Positions 45,859 through 56,825 are shown, counted from the first letter of the stretch. The stretch: 64,000 bases of DNA from Kumtagia yinganensis (GCF_040081985.1 NZ_JBEBMH010000010.1:62001-126000); one strand, 5' to 3'. The notes: generated from the letters alone by a model not told the origin. A program made the numbers and translations.

Positions 45859-47175
45859 TCAGCCGCCGGCCGACCGTTCCGCCCTGAGCTTCGCCCAATA
45901 GTCCAGCCGCTTGCGGATCTCCCGCTCGAAACCGCGATCCGGCGGATCGTAGAATTGCTGCCGGCCTATCTTCTCGGGGAAATAATCCTGGCCGGAAAAC
46001 GCATCCGGCTCGTCATGGTCGTAGCGATAGCCGGCGCCGTAGCTCTCTTCCTTCATAAGCTTGGTCGGCGCGTTGAGGATCGTCTTGGGCGGCAGCAGCG
46101 AGCCGAATTCCTTGGCGGCGCGGGTCGCGGCTTTGAACGCGGTATAGGTGGCGTTGGATTTCGGCGCGGTCGCCATGTAGATCGCGGCCTGCGCCAGCGC
46201 CAGTTCCCCCTCCGGCGAACCGAGATAGTCGTAAGCGTCCTTCGCAGCATTGGCGATCACCAGCGCCTGCGGGTCGGCCATGCCGATGTCCTCGACCGCC
46301 ATCCGCACCAGTCGCCTGCCGAGATAAAGCGGGTCCTCGCCGGCATCGAACATGCGCGCCAGATAATAGAGCGCGGCGTCGGGATCGGAGCCGCGCACGG
46401 ATTTGTGCAAGGCGGAGATCAAATTGTAGTGGCCGTCCTGGCTCTTGTCGTAGACCGGCGCGCGCCGCTGCACGACGCGCTGAATCCCCTCGGCATCGAA
46501 GACTTCCTGCGGCCGCGCGGCCCGCCAGACCTCTTCGGCAAGCGTCAGGGCGGCGCGGCCGTCGCCGTCGGCCAAACGCAGAAGCACCGCCCTCGCCTCT
46601 TCGTCGAGCGGCAGTTTTTTACTTTCTGTCTCCTCCGCGCGTTGCAACAGCAGTTCGATGCTGCCTTCGTCCAGCGTATGAAACACAAGGACGCGGGCGC
46701 GGGACAAAAGCGCCGCGTTGAGTTCAAAGGACGGATTTTCGGTCGTGGCGCCGACGAGGATGACGGTGCCATCCTCCATGACCGGCAGGAAGGAATCCTG
46801 TTGGGCCCGGTTGAAGCGATGGATCTCATCGACGAACAGCAGCGTCTGGCGCCCGTTGGTACGGCGCAGGCGCGCCGTCTCGAATACCTTCTTCAGGTCC
46901 GCGACGCCGGAAAAGATCGCCGAAATCTGTTCGAAGGCCAGGTTCGTCTCGCCGGCGAGCAGGCGAGCCACGGTGGTCTTGCCCGTGCCCGGCGGCCCCC
47001 AGAAGATCATCGAGCCGAGCGAGCCCGAGCGGATCATGCGCGTCAACGCGCCGTCCGGGCCGGTAAGATGATCCTGGCCGACGACTTCGCTCAGGCTCTT
47101 CGGACGCAGCCGATCCGCCAGCGGCCGGCCTTTTTCCGGCCGCTGCGGCTTGTCCTGAGCGAAGAGGTCGCTCAT
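45859..47175 (-). CDS. rarA: Replication-associated recombination protein RarA (MgsA)
   Basis: RarA is an AAA+ clamp-loader-like ATPase that acts at stalled replication forks. The 438-residue protein has LRPKSLSEVVGQDHL, the Walker A GPPGTGKTT, Walker B LLFVDEIHRFNRAQQD, and sensor motifs GATTENPSFELNAALLSR. Its start shares one base with the protease stop (TGATG), so the two genes are coupled. Confidence 0.96.
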   Translation of the reverse strand: MSDLFAQDKPQRPEKGRPLADRLRPKSLSEVVGQDHLTGPDGALTRMIRSGSLGSMIFWGPPGTGKTTVARLLAGETNLAFEQISAIFSGVADLKKVFETARLRRTNGRQTLLFVDEIHRFNRAQQDSFLPVMEDGTVILVGATTENPSFELNAALLSRARVLVFHTLDEGSIELLLQRAEETESKKLPLDEEARAVLLRLADGDGRAALTLAEEVWRAARPQEVFDAEGIQRVVQRRAPVYDKSQDGHYNLISALHKSVRGSDPDAALYYLARMFDAGEDPLYLGRRLVRMAVEDIGMADPQALVIANAAKDAYDYLGSPEGELALAQAAIYMATAPKSNATYTAFKAATRAAKEFGSLLPPKTILNAPTKLMKEESYGAGYRYDHDEPDAFSGQDYFPEKIGRQQFYDPPDRGFEREIRKRLDYWAKLRAERSAGG

Positions 47176-48668
47176 CAGTATCGAAGAACCTGGCGCAGCA
47201 GTTTACCGTCGCGCTCGACGGTGAAGCGCCACCACCGGGTATTCTGGCCCGCGATCTCGGCAAGCTGCGCGGCACTGGTGATGTCCTCGCCATTGACCTC
47301 GCGGACGATGTCGCCGGGGCGGAAGCCGAATCCCGCGGCGGGCGAATTACGGCCGATATCGGTGACGATGATGCCGCTAACGTCGGTGCGCATCCCGAGA
47401 CGCTGCGCCAGCCGGGGCGAAAGAGCGGTCACCTCGGCCCCGGCGAAGGGGCTGCGGCCGTCGATCTTCACCGTTTCGTTGGAAGCGCCCTCGGGTGCGC
47501 GCTCCAGGCTGATCTCGATGGTCTTTTCCTCGCCCTTGCTGAGGATCTTGAGAGTGGCCTTGCCGCCGATCGGCTGTGTGGCCAGCCGGTAACCCAGCGC
47601 GTCGACATGCTCGATGGCGATGTCGTTCATGGCGAGCACCACGTCGCCCGGCTTCAGGCCGGCTTTGGCTGCCGGGCCGCCCTCGGCCACGTCGGAAACC
47701 AGCGCGCCGGTCGGCAGCTTCATGCCGAGCGATTCGGCGATCTGGGCGGTGACCGGCTCGAAGGTCGCGCCGATGAAGGGACGTTCGAAGAAGTCCTGCC
47801 CGTTCTTGGCGGCGTTCACCACGGCGCGCACGATGTTCGACGGGATGGCGAAGCCGATGCCGATCGATCCACCGGAGCGGCTGAAGATCGCCGTGTTGAT
47901 GCCGACTAGTTGGCCGCTCATGTTAATCAGCGCGCCGCCCGAATTGCCGGGATTGATCGCGGCGTCGGTCTGGATGAAAAAGCCGAAATCCGAGACGCCG
48001 ATATGCGAGCGGGCGAGCGCCGAGACGATGCCGCTGGTGGTCGTCTGGCCGACGCCGAAAGGGTTGCCGATGGCAAGCACCAGGTCGCCGATCTCCAGCG
48101 CGTCGGAATCGCCGATCGGAATCAGCGGAAAGTCCGCGTCACCCTCGATCTTGAGCACCGCAAGGTCGATGGATTCGTCCTTGAGCAGCACCTTGCTTTC
48201 GAACTCGCGGCCGTCGGAGGTGGCGACCTTGACCTCGTCCGCGTCGCGGATGACGTGATAGTTGGTCACCACGATACCGCTCTTGTCGACGAGCACGCCG
48301 GAACCCAGGGCCGCCTGCGCGCGCGGCGGGCCACCACCACCGAAGAAACGCTCGAAGAAGGGGTCGCCCTCGAAAGGCGAACGCGCCCTCGCCTGCTTGG
48401 AGGCATAGACATTGACCACCGCCGGCGCGGTTTCCTTCACCAGCGGCGCGAAGGAAAGCTGGATCTCCGCCCGGCCAAAAGGCAAGCGGCGGCCGGGAGG
48501 CGCGGGAGGTGGAGGAGGCTCCTCCATGCTTTCGAGAAGATCGGTCAGGATGTCCTTCAGGCCGGGCTCTGCCGGCTTGTCGGGCGCGGGCTTGTCCTGC
48601 GCCCAGGCAGACGTGGCAAGCAGAAGCAAAGCGGAAGCCAGAATGGCCATCCAGCCTTTCGGAACCAT
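47175..48668 (-). CDS. DegP/DegQ-type periplasmic serine protease
   Basis: The 497-residue Do-family protease removes or holds unfolded periplasmic proteins. A signal peptide (MVPKGWMAILASALLLLATSAWA) is followed by a Pro-rich segment, the trypsin-like domain with catalytic triad His138 (NYHVI), Asp168 (ESIDLA) and Ser243 (GNSGG), and two PDZ domains (for example EGGPAAKAGLKPGDVVLAM). The start ATG 48668 has GGAGG six bases upstream; the open frame extends 20 codons further without a site. rarA follows immediately. Confidence 0.95.
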   Translation of the reverse strand: MVPKGWMAILASALLLLATSAWAQDKPAPDKPAEPGLKDILTDLLESMEEPPPPPAPPGRRLPFGRAEIQLSFAPLVKETAPAVVNVYASKQARARSPFEGDPFFERFFGGGGPPRAQAALGSGVLVDKSGIVVTNYHVIRDADEVKVATSDGREFESKVLLKDESIDLAVLKIEGDADFPLIPIGDSDALEIGDLVLAIGNPFGVGQTTTSGIVSALARSHIGVSDFGFFIQTDAAINPGNSGGALINMSGQLVGINTAIFSRSGGSIGIGFAIPSNIVRAVVNAAKNGQDFFERPFIGATFEPVTAQIAESLGMKLPTGALVSDVAEGGPAAKAGLKPGDVVLAMNDIAIEHVDALGYRLATQPIGGKATLKILSKGEEKTIEISLERAPEGASNETVKIDGRSPFAGAEVTALSPRLAQRLGMRTDVSGIIVTDIGRNSPAAGFGFRPGDIVREVNGEDITSAAQLAEIAGQNTRWWRFTVERDGKLLRQVLRY

Positions 48669-48768
48669 GCGAATCCTCCAGAGGAACGGCCTGACATAGA
48701 CCCGAAGATTGTGTAAATTGAAAGGCATGTCTATGCGGCGGGCAGCAATGTCGGCCGCCCGCCGGTCC

Positions 48769-49887
48769 TCAGACTTTCACATAATTGCCGACGCTCTCGT
48801 CGAGATATTTGTTGTTGGCCTCACGGACCGCCGCGGCCGCGTCGTCGTAGAGGAACGGAAGGAACGCATAGCGTTTTCCGCGCGTGACCGGCGAGACGGC
48901 GTGAAGCAGCGAACAGGAGAAGACCACCGCGCCACCGGGCGGCGGCTTGAACGAGCGCGGTCCGTATTCGGGAAAACTCACCTCGCCGCCGTCGAAATCC
49001 GAATTGAGGTTGATCGACACCGCGAAACGGCGGTGCGCGGTGCCCTTCGTGGTGTTGTCGCGATGCGCGCGAAAATGCCCGCCATTGGCGCTGTCGTAGC
49101 AGGCGACGATATAGCGCTCCATGCGCGTCACCGTGTACTGGTGCACCTTCTGGATCTCGGGAACGATGCGGCGGATGATTTTCTGCCGCAATGTAAGCTT
49201 CAGCTTCTCATCCTCGATCGTGTAGTCGGCGCGGCGCTTGTGGCGCGCGTCGACGACCTCCACGGTCTTGCCGTTGACCTCGCGCATGAAGCCGGAATCC
49301 GTTCCGCCTGCCGCCTCGTAGAGGTCGATCAACTGCTGACAGAAAACCGGCTCGAACACGTTGGGTAAAACGATGATCGGCGCTTGCACGGAGAAACCGG
49401 GGAAGGATTCGACCGGCGGCAAGGCATCCAGATAGGCGCCAAGCTGGGCGCGTTCGGCGCCGTCGGCAAGCGCCGGCAAGATGGCGCGCACACGCATGGT
49501 CGGGTCGAGCACCATCCAGAAGCGGCGGATTGCCACCTGGCCGGAAACGCTGTCGACCGGAAGGCTGCCATAACGCTGGCCGATCTGCCCGTCGAAATCG
49601 AAAAAATGACGAACACCCGGCAGCGATTCCTTGATGCGGCCCTGAGCCTCGTCGTTGCGGTCATGGCTGACGCCGAAGAAGGCCAGTTTCCCGTCGTCGA
49701 AAAGCGAACGGCGCTCATCGACGATCTTGAGCATCGAGCGCCCCATCTCATCGGCAGCCGTGCCGAAGAAGCACAGCACGATGTAGCGGCCCGCGGCCGT
49801 GTCGAAATGGAACTTCTCGTTGGATGTCGACCGCTGCGTGAACCACGGGGCTGGGTCCCCCGTTTCGAGAATACGGTATTCCGGCAT
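48769..49887 (-). CDS. Redoxin-like / 2OG-Fe(II) oxygenase fusion
   Basis: The 372-residue protein joins an N-terminal peroxiredoxin-like domain (about 1-155) to a C-terminal prolyl-4-hydroxylase-type 2-oxoglutarate/Fe(II) oxygenase (about 165-372). The oxygenase has the iron ligands His275-x-Asp277 (HFRAHRDNT) and distal His329, with GKRY following. The redoxin part lacks the peroxidatic cysteine: its active-site loop reads FFGTAADEMG, and the only nearby cysteine (Cys39) lies in the strand before. It is probably a non-catalytic or binding domain. No signal peptide is visible; substrate unknown. Confidence 0.85.
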   Translation of the reverse strand: MPEYRILETGDPAPWFTQRSTSNEKFHFDTAAGRYIVLCFFGTAADEMGRSMLKIVDERRSLFDDGKLAFFGVSHDRNDEAQGRIKESLPGVRHFFDFDGQIGQRYGSLPVDSVSGQVAIRRFWMVLDPTMRVRAILPALADGAERAQLGAYLDALPPVESFPGFSVQAPIIVLPNVFEPVFCQQLIDLYEAAGGTDSGFMREVNGKTVEVVDARHKRRADYTIEDEKLKLTLRQKIIRRIVPEIQKVHQYTVTRMERYIVACYDSANGGHFRAHRDNTTKGTAHRRFAVSINLNSDFDGGEVSFPEYGPRSFKPPPGGAVVFSCSLLHAVSPVTRGKRYAFLPFLYDDAAAAVREANNKYLDESVGNYVKV

Positions 49888-50017
49888 GATGTCTCCGAAG
49901 CCCTCCCAAGACAGAACAAGCAGCAGGCCCGCGCCTGCCGCTCGATGAACCCCAATCCCAGGAAACTACAGGAGAAAAACCGCCATGCAAACAGAAGCAG
50001 CGTTTTGAGGTGAACGC

Positions 50018-50692
50018 CTATCCATCCTGCATGCTGGTCTCGATGATGGCGGCAATCTTGTCGTATCCCTTGGAGCGCGCATGCTGGAGCGGCGTGACGC
50101 CGTCACGGTCCGGAACCTGCCTGGCCCCGGCGCCGATCAGTTGCCGCGCTATCTCCTGGTAGATGGGGCCGCCATTTCCAAGGATGACGGTCTCCATCAG
50201 CGCGGTCCAGCCGAGGCCGTTGACGTGGTTCACGTCGATTCCGGTTTCCAGCAGGATACGGACAGTCTCGGGATGGCCATGATGGGCGGCAGGGATCAGT
50301 GCGACCCCGCCATACCGGTTGGTGTCCTTGAGATTGGCCTTGCCGGTTGCAAGGATTAGCCGAAGAATCTCGTTTCGTCCCTCCGCGCCGGCATAGAGGA
50401 ACGGCGTATCCTGGATCGCATCCTTGGCATTGACGTCCGCGCCCGCCTCGATGAGCAGGCGCGCCACCTCGACATGATTGGCGTGGGTGGCGAGCAGTAA
50501 CGGCGTCCGCCGCGCCGAATCGAGCATGTCGACCTTCGCCCCGCTCTCCAGGAGGCGTTTCACCTGGCGGACGTCACCCGCCGCGGCTGCCTCGTAGAGC
50601 AACGATTCGTCTCCACCTTCGGCCGGCGCCAGCGAAGCCGCCGACACCAGCGCAACCAGAACCATGGTAACGACGCGCGTCAAGATCAACAT
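50018..50692 (-). CDS. Secreted ankyrin-repeat protein
   Basis: The 224-residue protein has a signal peptide (MLILTRVVTMVLVALVSAASLAPA) and about five ankyrin repeats, such as RRTPLLLATHANHVEVARLLIEAGADVNAKD and GWTALMETVILGNGGPI. Ankyrin repeats bind protein partners; here in the periplasm. The ATG 50690-50692 has GGGAG eight bases upstream. It is on the same strand as the redoxin/2OG gene but 130 bp upstream of it, and no partner is identifiable. Confidence 0.88.
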   Translation of the reverse strand: MLILTRVVTMVLVALVSAASLAPAEGGDESLLYEAAAAGDVRQVKRLLESGAKVDMLDSARRTPLLLATHANHVEVARLLIEAGADVNAKDAIQDTPFLYAGAEGRNEILRLILATGKANLKDTNRYGGVALIPAAHHGHPETVRILLETGIDVNHVNGLGWTALMETVILGNGGPIYQEIARQLIGAGARQVPDRDGVTPLQHARSKGYDKIAAIIETSMQDG

Positions 50693-50835
50693 CGGCCCGA
50701 CTCCCGATTCCCACGGACACCACTCCAGCCCGTCCGGCACCGAAGCGGGCGTTGGTGTCCCAGCAAATTGCGACACCAATGGGACGGGGAGGAACGATCC
50801 AACGCGGCATTGACGACAAGCGCCGATCCTGCTGT

Positions 50836-51354
50836 TCAAAATGCCGTGCGGTCGATGTCTGACTGCTTCTGGCCGGGGAAATTGTCCGCCCGCCAAAGCA
50901 TCAGCGCGGCGAAACAGACCACCAAGTCCAGCAAGAAGGTCCAGTATCCGACCGCGCTCAAAATCCAGTGACCGTAGTTGGCGGGGATGCGCACCAGTTC
51001 GTATGCCGTGGTGCTGAAAGGGGCGAACCAGCGGACGGGTCCCTGCACGGTGTCCGACGCCAGATGCGAGGCCACGCCGAGATAGAAACCAACCGCCGGC
51101 AGGACCCATGACCGGCGCAGCCTGTGGATCAGCGGCAATGTCGCCGCAGCCGTGACCAGCCAGAAGGACGGCCAATGCGTGAAATAATAGCGGTGATTGT
51201 ATCTGCCGAAATCGATCAGATAGAAGCGGAGCATGTCGATGTCGGGCGCTATGCTGCCGAGAAGCGAAGCGGCAATAATGCCCCTCGCCACCCCATACCG
51301 GCGCCGCAGCGTCGATCCGATGATGTATCCAAGCGGCAGATGACCGATCAGCAT
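50836..51354 (-). CDS. YdjM/DUF457-like membrane-bound hydrolase
   Basis: The 172-residue protein has about four membrane helices and the LSIAPD-type motif SIAPDIDM with an HLASD motif (GVASHLASDTVQG), which together resemble inner-membrane metal-dependent hydrolases of the YdjM group. Asp and His residues in these motifs could bind metal. The start ATG 51352-51354 has AAGGGG upstream; the frame extends further without support. Confidence 0.75.
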   Translation of the reverse strand: MLIGHLPLGYIIGSTLRRRYGVARGIIAASLLGSIAPDIDMLRFYLIDFGRYNHRYYFTHWPSFWLVTAAATLPLIHRLRRSWVLPAVGFYLGVASHLASDTVQGPVRWFAPFSTTAYELVRIPANYGHWILSAVGYWTFLLDLVVCFAALMLWRADNFPGQKQSDIDRTAF

Positions 51355-51477
51355 GAAATCCCCTTGCGTCGGAGGCGCCGCGCAAAGAGATAGATCGCGA
51401 TCTGGTCGTTCGTCGGTCCGACCGGTGCAGGGATTCTGCAGCAATCACGGCGACCGGGATAAGTTCCTTGAGGATAC

Positions 51478-51509
51478 GACAAAACCGGCGAGCCTTTCGG
51501 CCCGCCGGT
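51478..51509 (-). terminator. Terminator of the ribosomal protein operon
   Basis: ACCGGCG (51484-51490) pairs with CGCCGGT (51503-51509), with an inner GCC/GGC extension around a TTTC loop. On the minus strand it is followed by TTTTGTC. It lies 30 bp past the rplQ stop. Confidence 0.8.
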
Positions 51510-51538
51510 CCAAACGTTTCGGTCGCTGAAGAAGGGGC

Positions 51539-51964
51539 TTACGCCGCTTCGGCGGTCTCGGCTTCAGCCTCGACGCGGGCGCGATCGGCGGCACCCTTGG
51601 CCGACGTGTCGCGGTCGACGAATTCGATCACGGCCATCGCGGCATTGTCACCGTGGCGGAAGCCCGCCTTCATGATGCGCAGGTAGCCGCCGTTGCGGGT
51701 GGCATAACGCGGCGCGATCGTGTCGAACAGGCGCTTGACCACATTGTCGTTGCCGATCTGGGCAATCACCTGACGGCGTGCGTGCAGGTCGCCGCGCTTG
51801 CCGAGCGTCACCAGCTTCTCGACGATCGGACGCAGGTCCTTCGCCTTCGGCAGGGTGGTGACGATCTGCTCGTGCTCGATCAGCGAGACGGCGAGATTGG
51901 CCAACATGGCACTGCGGTGGCTTGCACTGCGGGCGAAGCGACGGCCTTTGAAACCGTGGCGCAT
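51539..51964 (-). CDS. rplQ: 50S ribosomal protein L17
   Basis: L17 sits near the exit tunnel of the large subunit. The 141-residue protein begins MRHGFKGRRFARSASHRSAMLANLA, the family signature, and has an acidic Ala/Glu-rich C-terminal tail (VEAEAETAEAA) beyond the core. It is the last gene of the ribosomal operon, 98 bp after rpoA, and is followed by the terminator. Confidence 0.97.
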   Translation of the reverse strand: MRHGFKGRRFARSASHRSAMLANLAVSLIEHEQIVTTLPKAKDLRPIVEKLVTLGKRGDLHARRQVIAQIGNDNVVKRLFDTIAPRYATRNGGYLRIMKAGFRHGDNAAMAVIEFVDRDTSAKGAADRARVEAEAETAEAA

Positions 51965-52062
51965 GGCTGTCTTCCTTCTATCTTTTCAAGAGGCCACGGC
52001 CTCTGATGGTTTTCCGCATGGCCGTCGGACCGTAAGTCCTCGGAACCATGCTCTATTCAGGT

Positions 52063-53073
52063 TCAGTATTGGTCTTCGTAACGCTTGGCGAGGTCTTCGA
52101 TGTTCTCCGGCGGCCAGTCGGCCACCTCCATGCCGAGATGGAGACCCATCGCGGCCAGAACTTCCTTGATCTCGTTGAGCGACTTGCGGCCGAAATTCGG
52201 CGTGCGCAGCATCTCGGCTTCCGTCTTCTGGATCAGATCGCCGATATAGACGATGTTGTCGTTCTTCAGGCAGTTGGCCGAACGCACCGAAAGCTCGAGC
52301 TCGTCGACCTTCTTGAGCAGCGCCGGGTTGAAGGCCAGTTCGGTGACTGCTTCTTCCGGTGCTGCCTTCTGCGGCTCGTCGAAATTGACGAACAGGCCAA
52401 GCTGGTCCTGCAGGATGCGCGCCGCGAAAGCGACGGCGTCCTCGCCGGAGATCGAGCCGTTGGTCTCGATCGACATGGTCAGCTTGTCGTAGTCGAGGAC
52501 CTGGCCCTCGCGGGTGTTCTCGACCTTGTAGGACACTTTCTTGACCGGCGAGTACAGGCTGTCGACCGGGATAAGGCCGATCGGCGCGTCCTCGGCGCGG
52601 TTGCGCTCGGCCGGCACGTAGCCCTTGCCGGTGTCGACGGTGAACTCCATGCGGATCTCGGCGCCCTCGTCGAGCGTGCAGATCACATGGTCGGGATTGA
52701 GGATCTCGACGTCGCCCACCGTCTGGATGTCGCCAGCGAGAACGGCGCCCGGCCCCTGCTTGCGCACGACCATGCGCTTCGGGCCGTCGCCTTCCATCTT
52801 GATGGCGATTTCCTTGATGTTCAGCACGATGTCGGTAACGTCCTCGCGAACGCCCGCGATCGACGAGAACTCATGCAGAACGCCGTCGATCTGCACCGAG
52901 GTAACGGCGGCGCCACGCAGCGAAGACAAAAGTACGCGGCGCAGCGCGTTGCCGAGCGTCAGGCCGAAGCCGCGCTCAAGCGGTTCGGCGACGAGGCTCG
53001 TCAGCGTCTTGCCCTTCGACGAGAACTCGATCTTGTTCGGCTTGATCAGTTCCTGCCAATTTTTCTGGATCAT
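52063..53073 (-). CDS. rpoA: RNA polymerase subunit alpha
   Basis: RpoA dimerises to start RNA polymerase assembly and its C-terminal domain contacts UP elements and activators. The 336-residue protein has the N-terminal domain (FGLTLGNALRRVLLSSLRGAAVTSV) and the C-terminal domain (LELSVRSANCLKNDNIVYIGDLIQKTEAEMLRTPNFGRKSLNEIKEVL), both intact. It lies 106 bp after rpsK, in the order S13-S11-RpoA-L17 found across bacteria. Confidence 0.98.
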   Translation of the reverse strand: MIQKNWQELIKPNKIEFSSKGKTLTSLVAEPLERGFGLTLGNALRRVLLSSLRGAAVTSVQIDGVLHEFSSIAGVREDVTDIVLNIKEIAIKMEGDGPKRMVVRKQGPGAVLAGDIQTVGDVEILNPDHVICTLDEGAEIRMEFTVDTGKGYVPAERNRAEDAPIGLIPVDSLYSPVKKVSYKVENTREGQVLDYDKLTMSIETNGSISGEDAVAFAARILQDQLGLFVNFDEPQKAAPEEAVTELAFNPALLKKVDELELSVRSANCLKNDNIVYIGDLIQKTEAEMLRTPNFGRKSLNEIKEVLAAMGLHLGMEVADWPPENIEDLAKRYEDQY

Positions 53074-53179
53074 TTTTCTTCCTTCCGCTGGCCCGCACCA
53101 TCCAATCGTGACGGGCTCGTGTGGAAGCCGTGGAGGAGCGCATCACAAGAAGCGCTCGCGCGGCAGTTCTAAATCTTGC

Positions 53180-53569
53180 TTAGACGCGGCGCTTCTTGCG
53201 CGGACGGCAGCCATTGTGCGGGATCGGCGTGACGTCGCGGATCGACGTGATCGTGAAACCGCCGGCCTGCAGCGCGCGCAGCGCCGACTCGCGGCCGGAG
53301 CCGGGTCCGCACACCTCGACCTCGAGGGTGCGCATGCCGTGTTCCTGCGCCTTCTTGGCGACGTCCTCGGCGGCCATCTGCGCGGCGAACGGCGTCGACT
53401 TGCGCGAACCCTTGAAACCCTGGGCGCCGGCCGACGACCAGGCAATCGCATTGCCCTGCGCGTCGGTGATGGTGATCATCGTGTTGTTGAAGGTCGAATT
53501 CACGTGGGCGACGCCCGACGAGATATTCTTGCGCTCGCGACGGCGAACGCGTGTGGCTTCCTTGGCCAT
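53180..53569 (-). CDS. rpsK: 30S ribosomal protein S11
   Basis: S11 forms part of the small-subunit platform near the E site. The 129-residue protein has HVNSTFNNTMITITDAQGNAIAWSSAG and the C-terminal PIPHNGCRPRKKRRV, both canonical. The ATG 53567-53569 is chosen; an in-frame start eight codons further is less likely. Confidence 0.97.
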   Translation of the reverse strand: MAKEATRVRRRERKNISSGVAHVNSTFNNTMITITDAQGNAIAWSSAGAQGFKGSRKSTPFAAQMAAEDVAKKAQEHGMRTLEVEVCGPGSGRESALRALQAGGFTITSIRDVTPIPHNGCRPRKKRRV

Positions 53570-53623
53570 TTCAGTCCTTTCGTTCGATCTCAACGCCGCC
53601 GTAGTGCCAGCGGCTACACCAGA

Positions 53624-53694
53624 AGGCAGTAGGGCTTAGGCAGTAGGCAGTCGGTACATTTTCCCTACTGCCGACTGCCCATTGCCGACTGCCT
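53624..53694. repeat. Heptad repeats between rpsM and rpsK
   Basis: Four 7-base units (AGGCAGT, AGGGCTT, AGGCAGT, AGGCAGT; 53624-53651) face four complementary units (ACTGCCG, ACTGCCC, ATTGCCG, ACTGCCT; 53667-53694) across a 15-base centre. The arms can pair into a long stem. The right array touches the rpsM stop codon. Confidence 0.75.
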
Positions 53695-54062
53695 TATTTC
53701 TTCTTCCCAGCAATCGCCTTCGCCGGGCCCTTGCGGGTGCGGGCGTTGGTATGCGTGCGCTGGCCACGGACAGGCAGGTTGCGGCGGTGACGCAGGCCGC
53801 GGTAGCAGCCGAGGTCCATGAGCCGCTTGATGTTCATCGACACTTCGCGGCGCAGGTCGCCCTCGACCTGGTAGTCGCGGTCGATGGCCTCGCGGATCTG
53901 CAGCACTTCGGCGTCGGTGAGCTGGCTGACGCGGCGATCCGCCGGGATGCCGACCTTGTCGACGATCTCCTGGGCGAACTTCTTGCCAATGCCGTGAATG
54001 TACTGAAGCGCGATCACCACGCGCTTGTTGGTCGGTATGTTGACGCCGGCTATACGGGCCAT
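53694..54062 (-). CDS. rpsM: 30S ribosomal protein S13
   Basis: S13 contacts the P-site tRNA and the B1 inter-subunit bridges. The 122-residue protein begins MARIAGVNIPTNKRVVIALQYIHGIG and ends in the basic RGQRTHTNARTRKGPAKAIAGKKK tail. It is followed by the heptad repeats and rpsK, and preceded by adk after a 180-bp spacer. Confidence 0.97.
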   Translation of the reverse strand: MARIAGVNIPTNKRVVIALQYIHGIGKKFAQEIVDKVGIPADRRVSQLTDAEVLQIREAIDRDYQVEGDLRREVSMNIKRLMDLGCYRGLRHRRNLPVRGQRTHTNARTRKGPAKAIAGKKK

Positions 54063-54242
54063 GTTTTCTCACTCCATGTAAGCCGGCAAAGCCGGCGCAT
54101 CAATTGACCCGCGTCCGGTGGAGGCCGGCCCTTGCGGGTGTTCCTGTTAAGCAACGAAAGGGTCCGGAATGGACCCGAACACGCCGTTCCTTGAGGGGAG
54201 ACGGCGGGCCATAATCTAAAACCGGCTGCTAGTCAAGTGCCC

Positions 54243-54835
54243 TCAGGCGGTTTCGGCGACCTTGCCGAGAATGCCTTCGATCGCCGCGGTGACCGCATCC
54301 ATGTCGGCCATGCCGTCCACCGTCTTCAGCATCCCCTTGGCATAGTAGTAGCCGATCAGCGGCGCCGTCTTCTTGTAATACTCGCGCAGGCGCTCGGGCA
54401 CCACGGCTGGCTCGTCGTCCTTGCGGACCGGCTGACCGGCGGCCTTCGCCTTTTCGGCACGCTGGGCGATTCGGTTGATCAGTTCCTTGTCGTCGACGAC
54501 GAATTCGATCACCGCATCCAGGCGCTGCTTGCGTTCGGACAGCATCATCTGAACCGCATCGGCCTGAGCCAAGGTGCGCGGATAGCCGTCGAGGATGAAG
54601 CCGTCACGGCAGTCGTCCTGATCGATTCGCTCCGCGACGATCGCATTGACGATGGCGTCGGACACTAGTTCACCGGCATCCATCACCGCCTTGGCCTTCA
54701 GTCCAACGGGCGTCCCGGCCTTTACCGCGGCACGCAGCATGTCGCCCGTCGACAATTGCGGGATGCCGTATTTCTCGACCAGCCTCTGGGCCTGCGTGCC
54801 TTTTCCGGCCCCCGGCGGGCCAAGCAGAATGAGCC

Positions 54836-54839
<4 letters not shown>
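54243..54839 (-). CDS. adk: Adenylate kinase, short form
   Basis: Adk balances ATP, ADP and AMP. The 198-residue protein has the P-loop GPPGAGKGTQA (after MRLILL), FILDGYPRTLAQAD, and a short LID region (VRKDDEPAVVPERLREYYKKTAPLIGYY) without the long zinc-type LID of the 214-residue enzymes. This short form is usual in alphaproteobacteria. It overlaps secY by four bases (ATGA). Confidence 0.97.
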
Positions 54840-56176
<1,337 letters not shown>

Positions 56177-56306
56177 GGGGTATTCTCCGCTTCGTCACGC
56201 TGAGAGGGCCGCAGCGGCGGCACGAGTCGACGAAGCCACGAGATAGGCTCCGGGCCTCGAAGTTGCAAGCGGCGGACGTTGCCGTCACGCCGCCTGCGAC
56301 GAAGGA

Positions 56307-56804
56307 TCACTTGGCCTTCTTGGCCATCTTCTTGACGGGCTCGACCGGCTCCGGAAGCTTCACCGAGCCGCCGGCCTTCTCGATCTTCTCGACCGCCGCC
56401 TTGGAGGCGCCGGCGATATCGAATGAGAGCTTGGCCTTGAGGTCGCCGTCCGAAAGCACCCGCACGCCGTCGAGCGGACGGCGGATCACGCCGGCCTTGA
56501 TCAGGGCCTCGGCCGTGACCGTCTCGTTGACGTCGAGCTTGCCGGCATCGACCGCCACCTGGATGCGGGCGAGCGAAACGGCATTGTAGCTCTTTGTGAA
56601 CGGGTTCTTGAAACCGCGCTTCGGCAGGCGCCGGTAGAGCGGCATCTGGCCGCCCTCAAAGCCGTTGATGGCCACGCCGGAGCGCGCCTTCTGGCCCTTG
56701 ACGCCCCGGCCCGCGGTCTTGCCCGAGCCCGAGCCGATGCCGCGACCGAGCCGCTTGCGCGAATGGGTCGCGCCTTCGTTGTCTCGCAGATCGTTGAGTT
56801 TCAT
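56307..56804 (-). CDS. rplO: 50S ribosomal protein L15
   Basis: L15 is a late-assembly protein of the large subunit. The 165-residue protein starts MKLNDLRDNEGATHSRKRLGRGIGSGSGKT and has GFEGGQMPLYRRLPKRGFKN. It has a basic, Lys-rich C-terminal tail (EPVKKMAKKAK). It lies 130 bp before secY and 21 bp after rpmD. Confidence 0.97.
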   Translation of the reverse strand: MKLNDLRDNEGATHSRKRLGRGIGSGSGKTAGRGVKGQKARSGVAINGFEGGQMPLYRRLPKRGFKNPFTKSYNAVSLARIQVAVDAGKLDVNETVTAEALIKAGVIRRPLDGVRVLSDGDLKAKLSFDIAGASKAAVEKIEKAGGSVKLPEPVEPVKKMAKKAK

Positions 56805-56825
56805 CGTCTTTCTCCTGCCCGCCGG

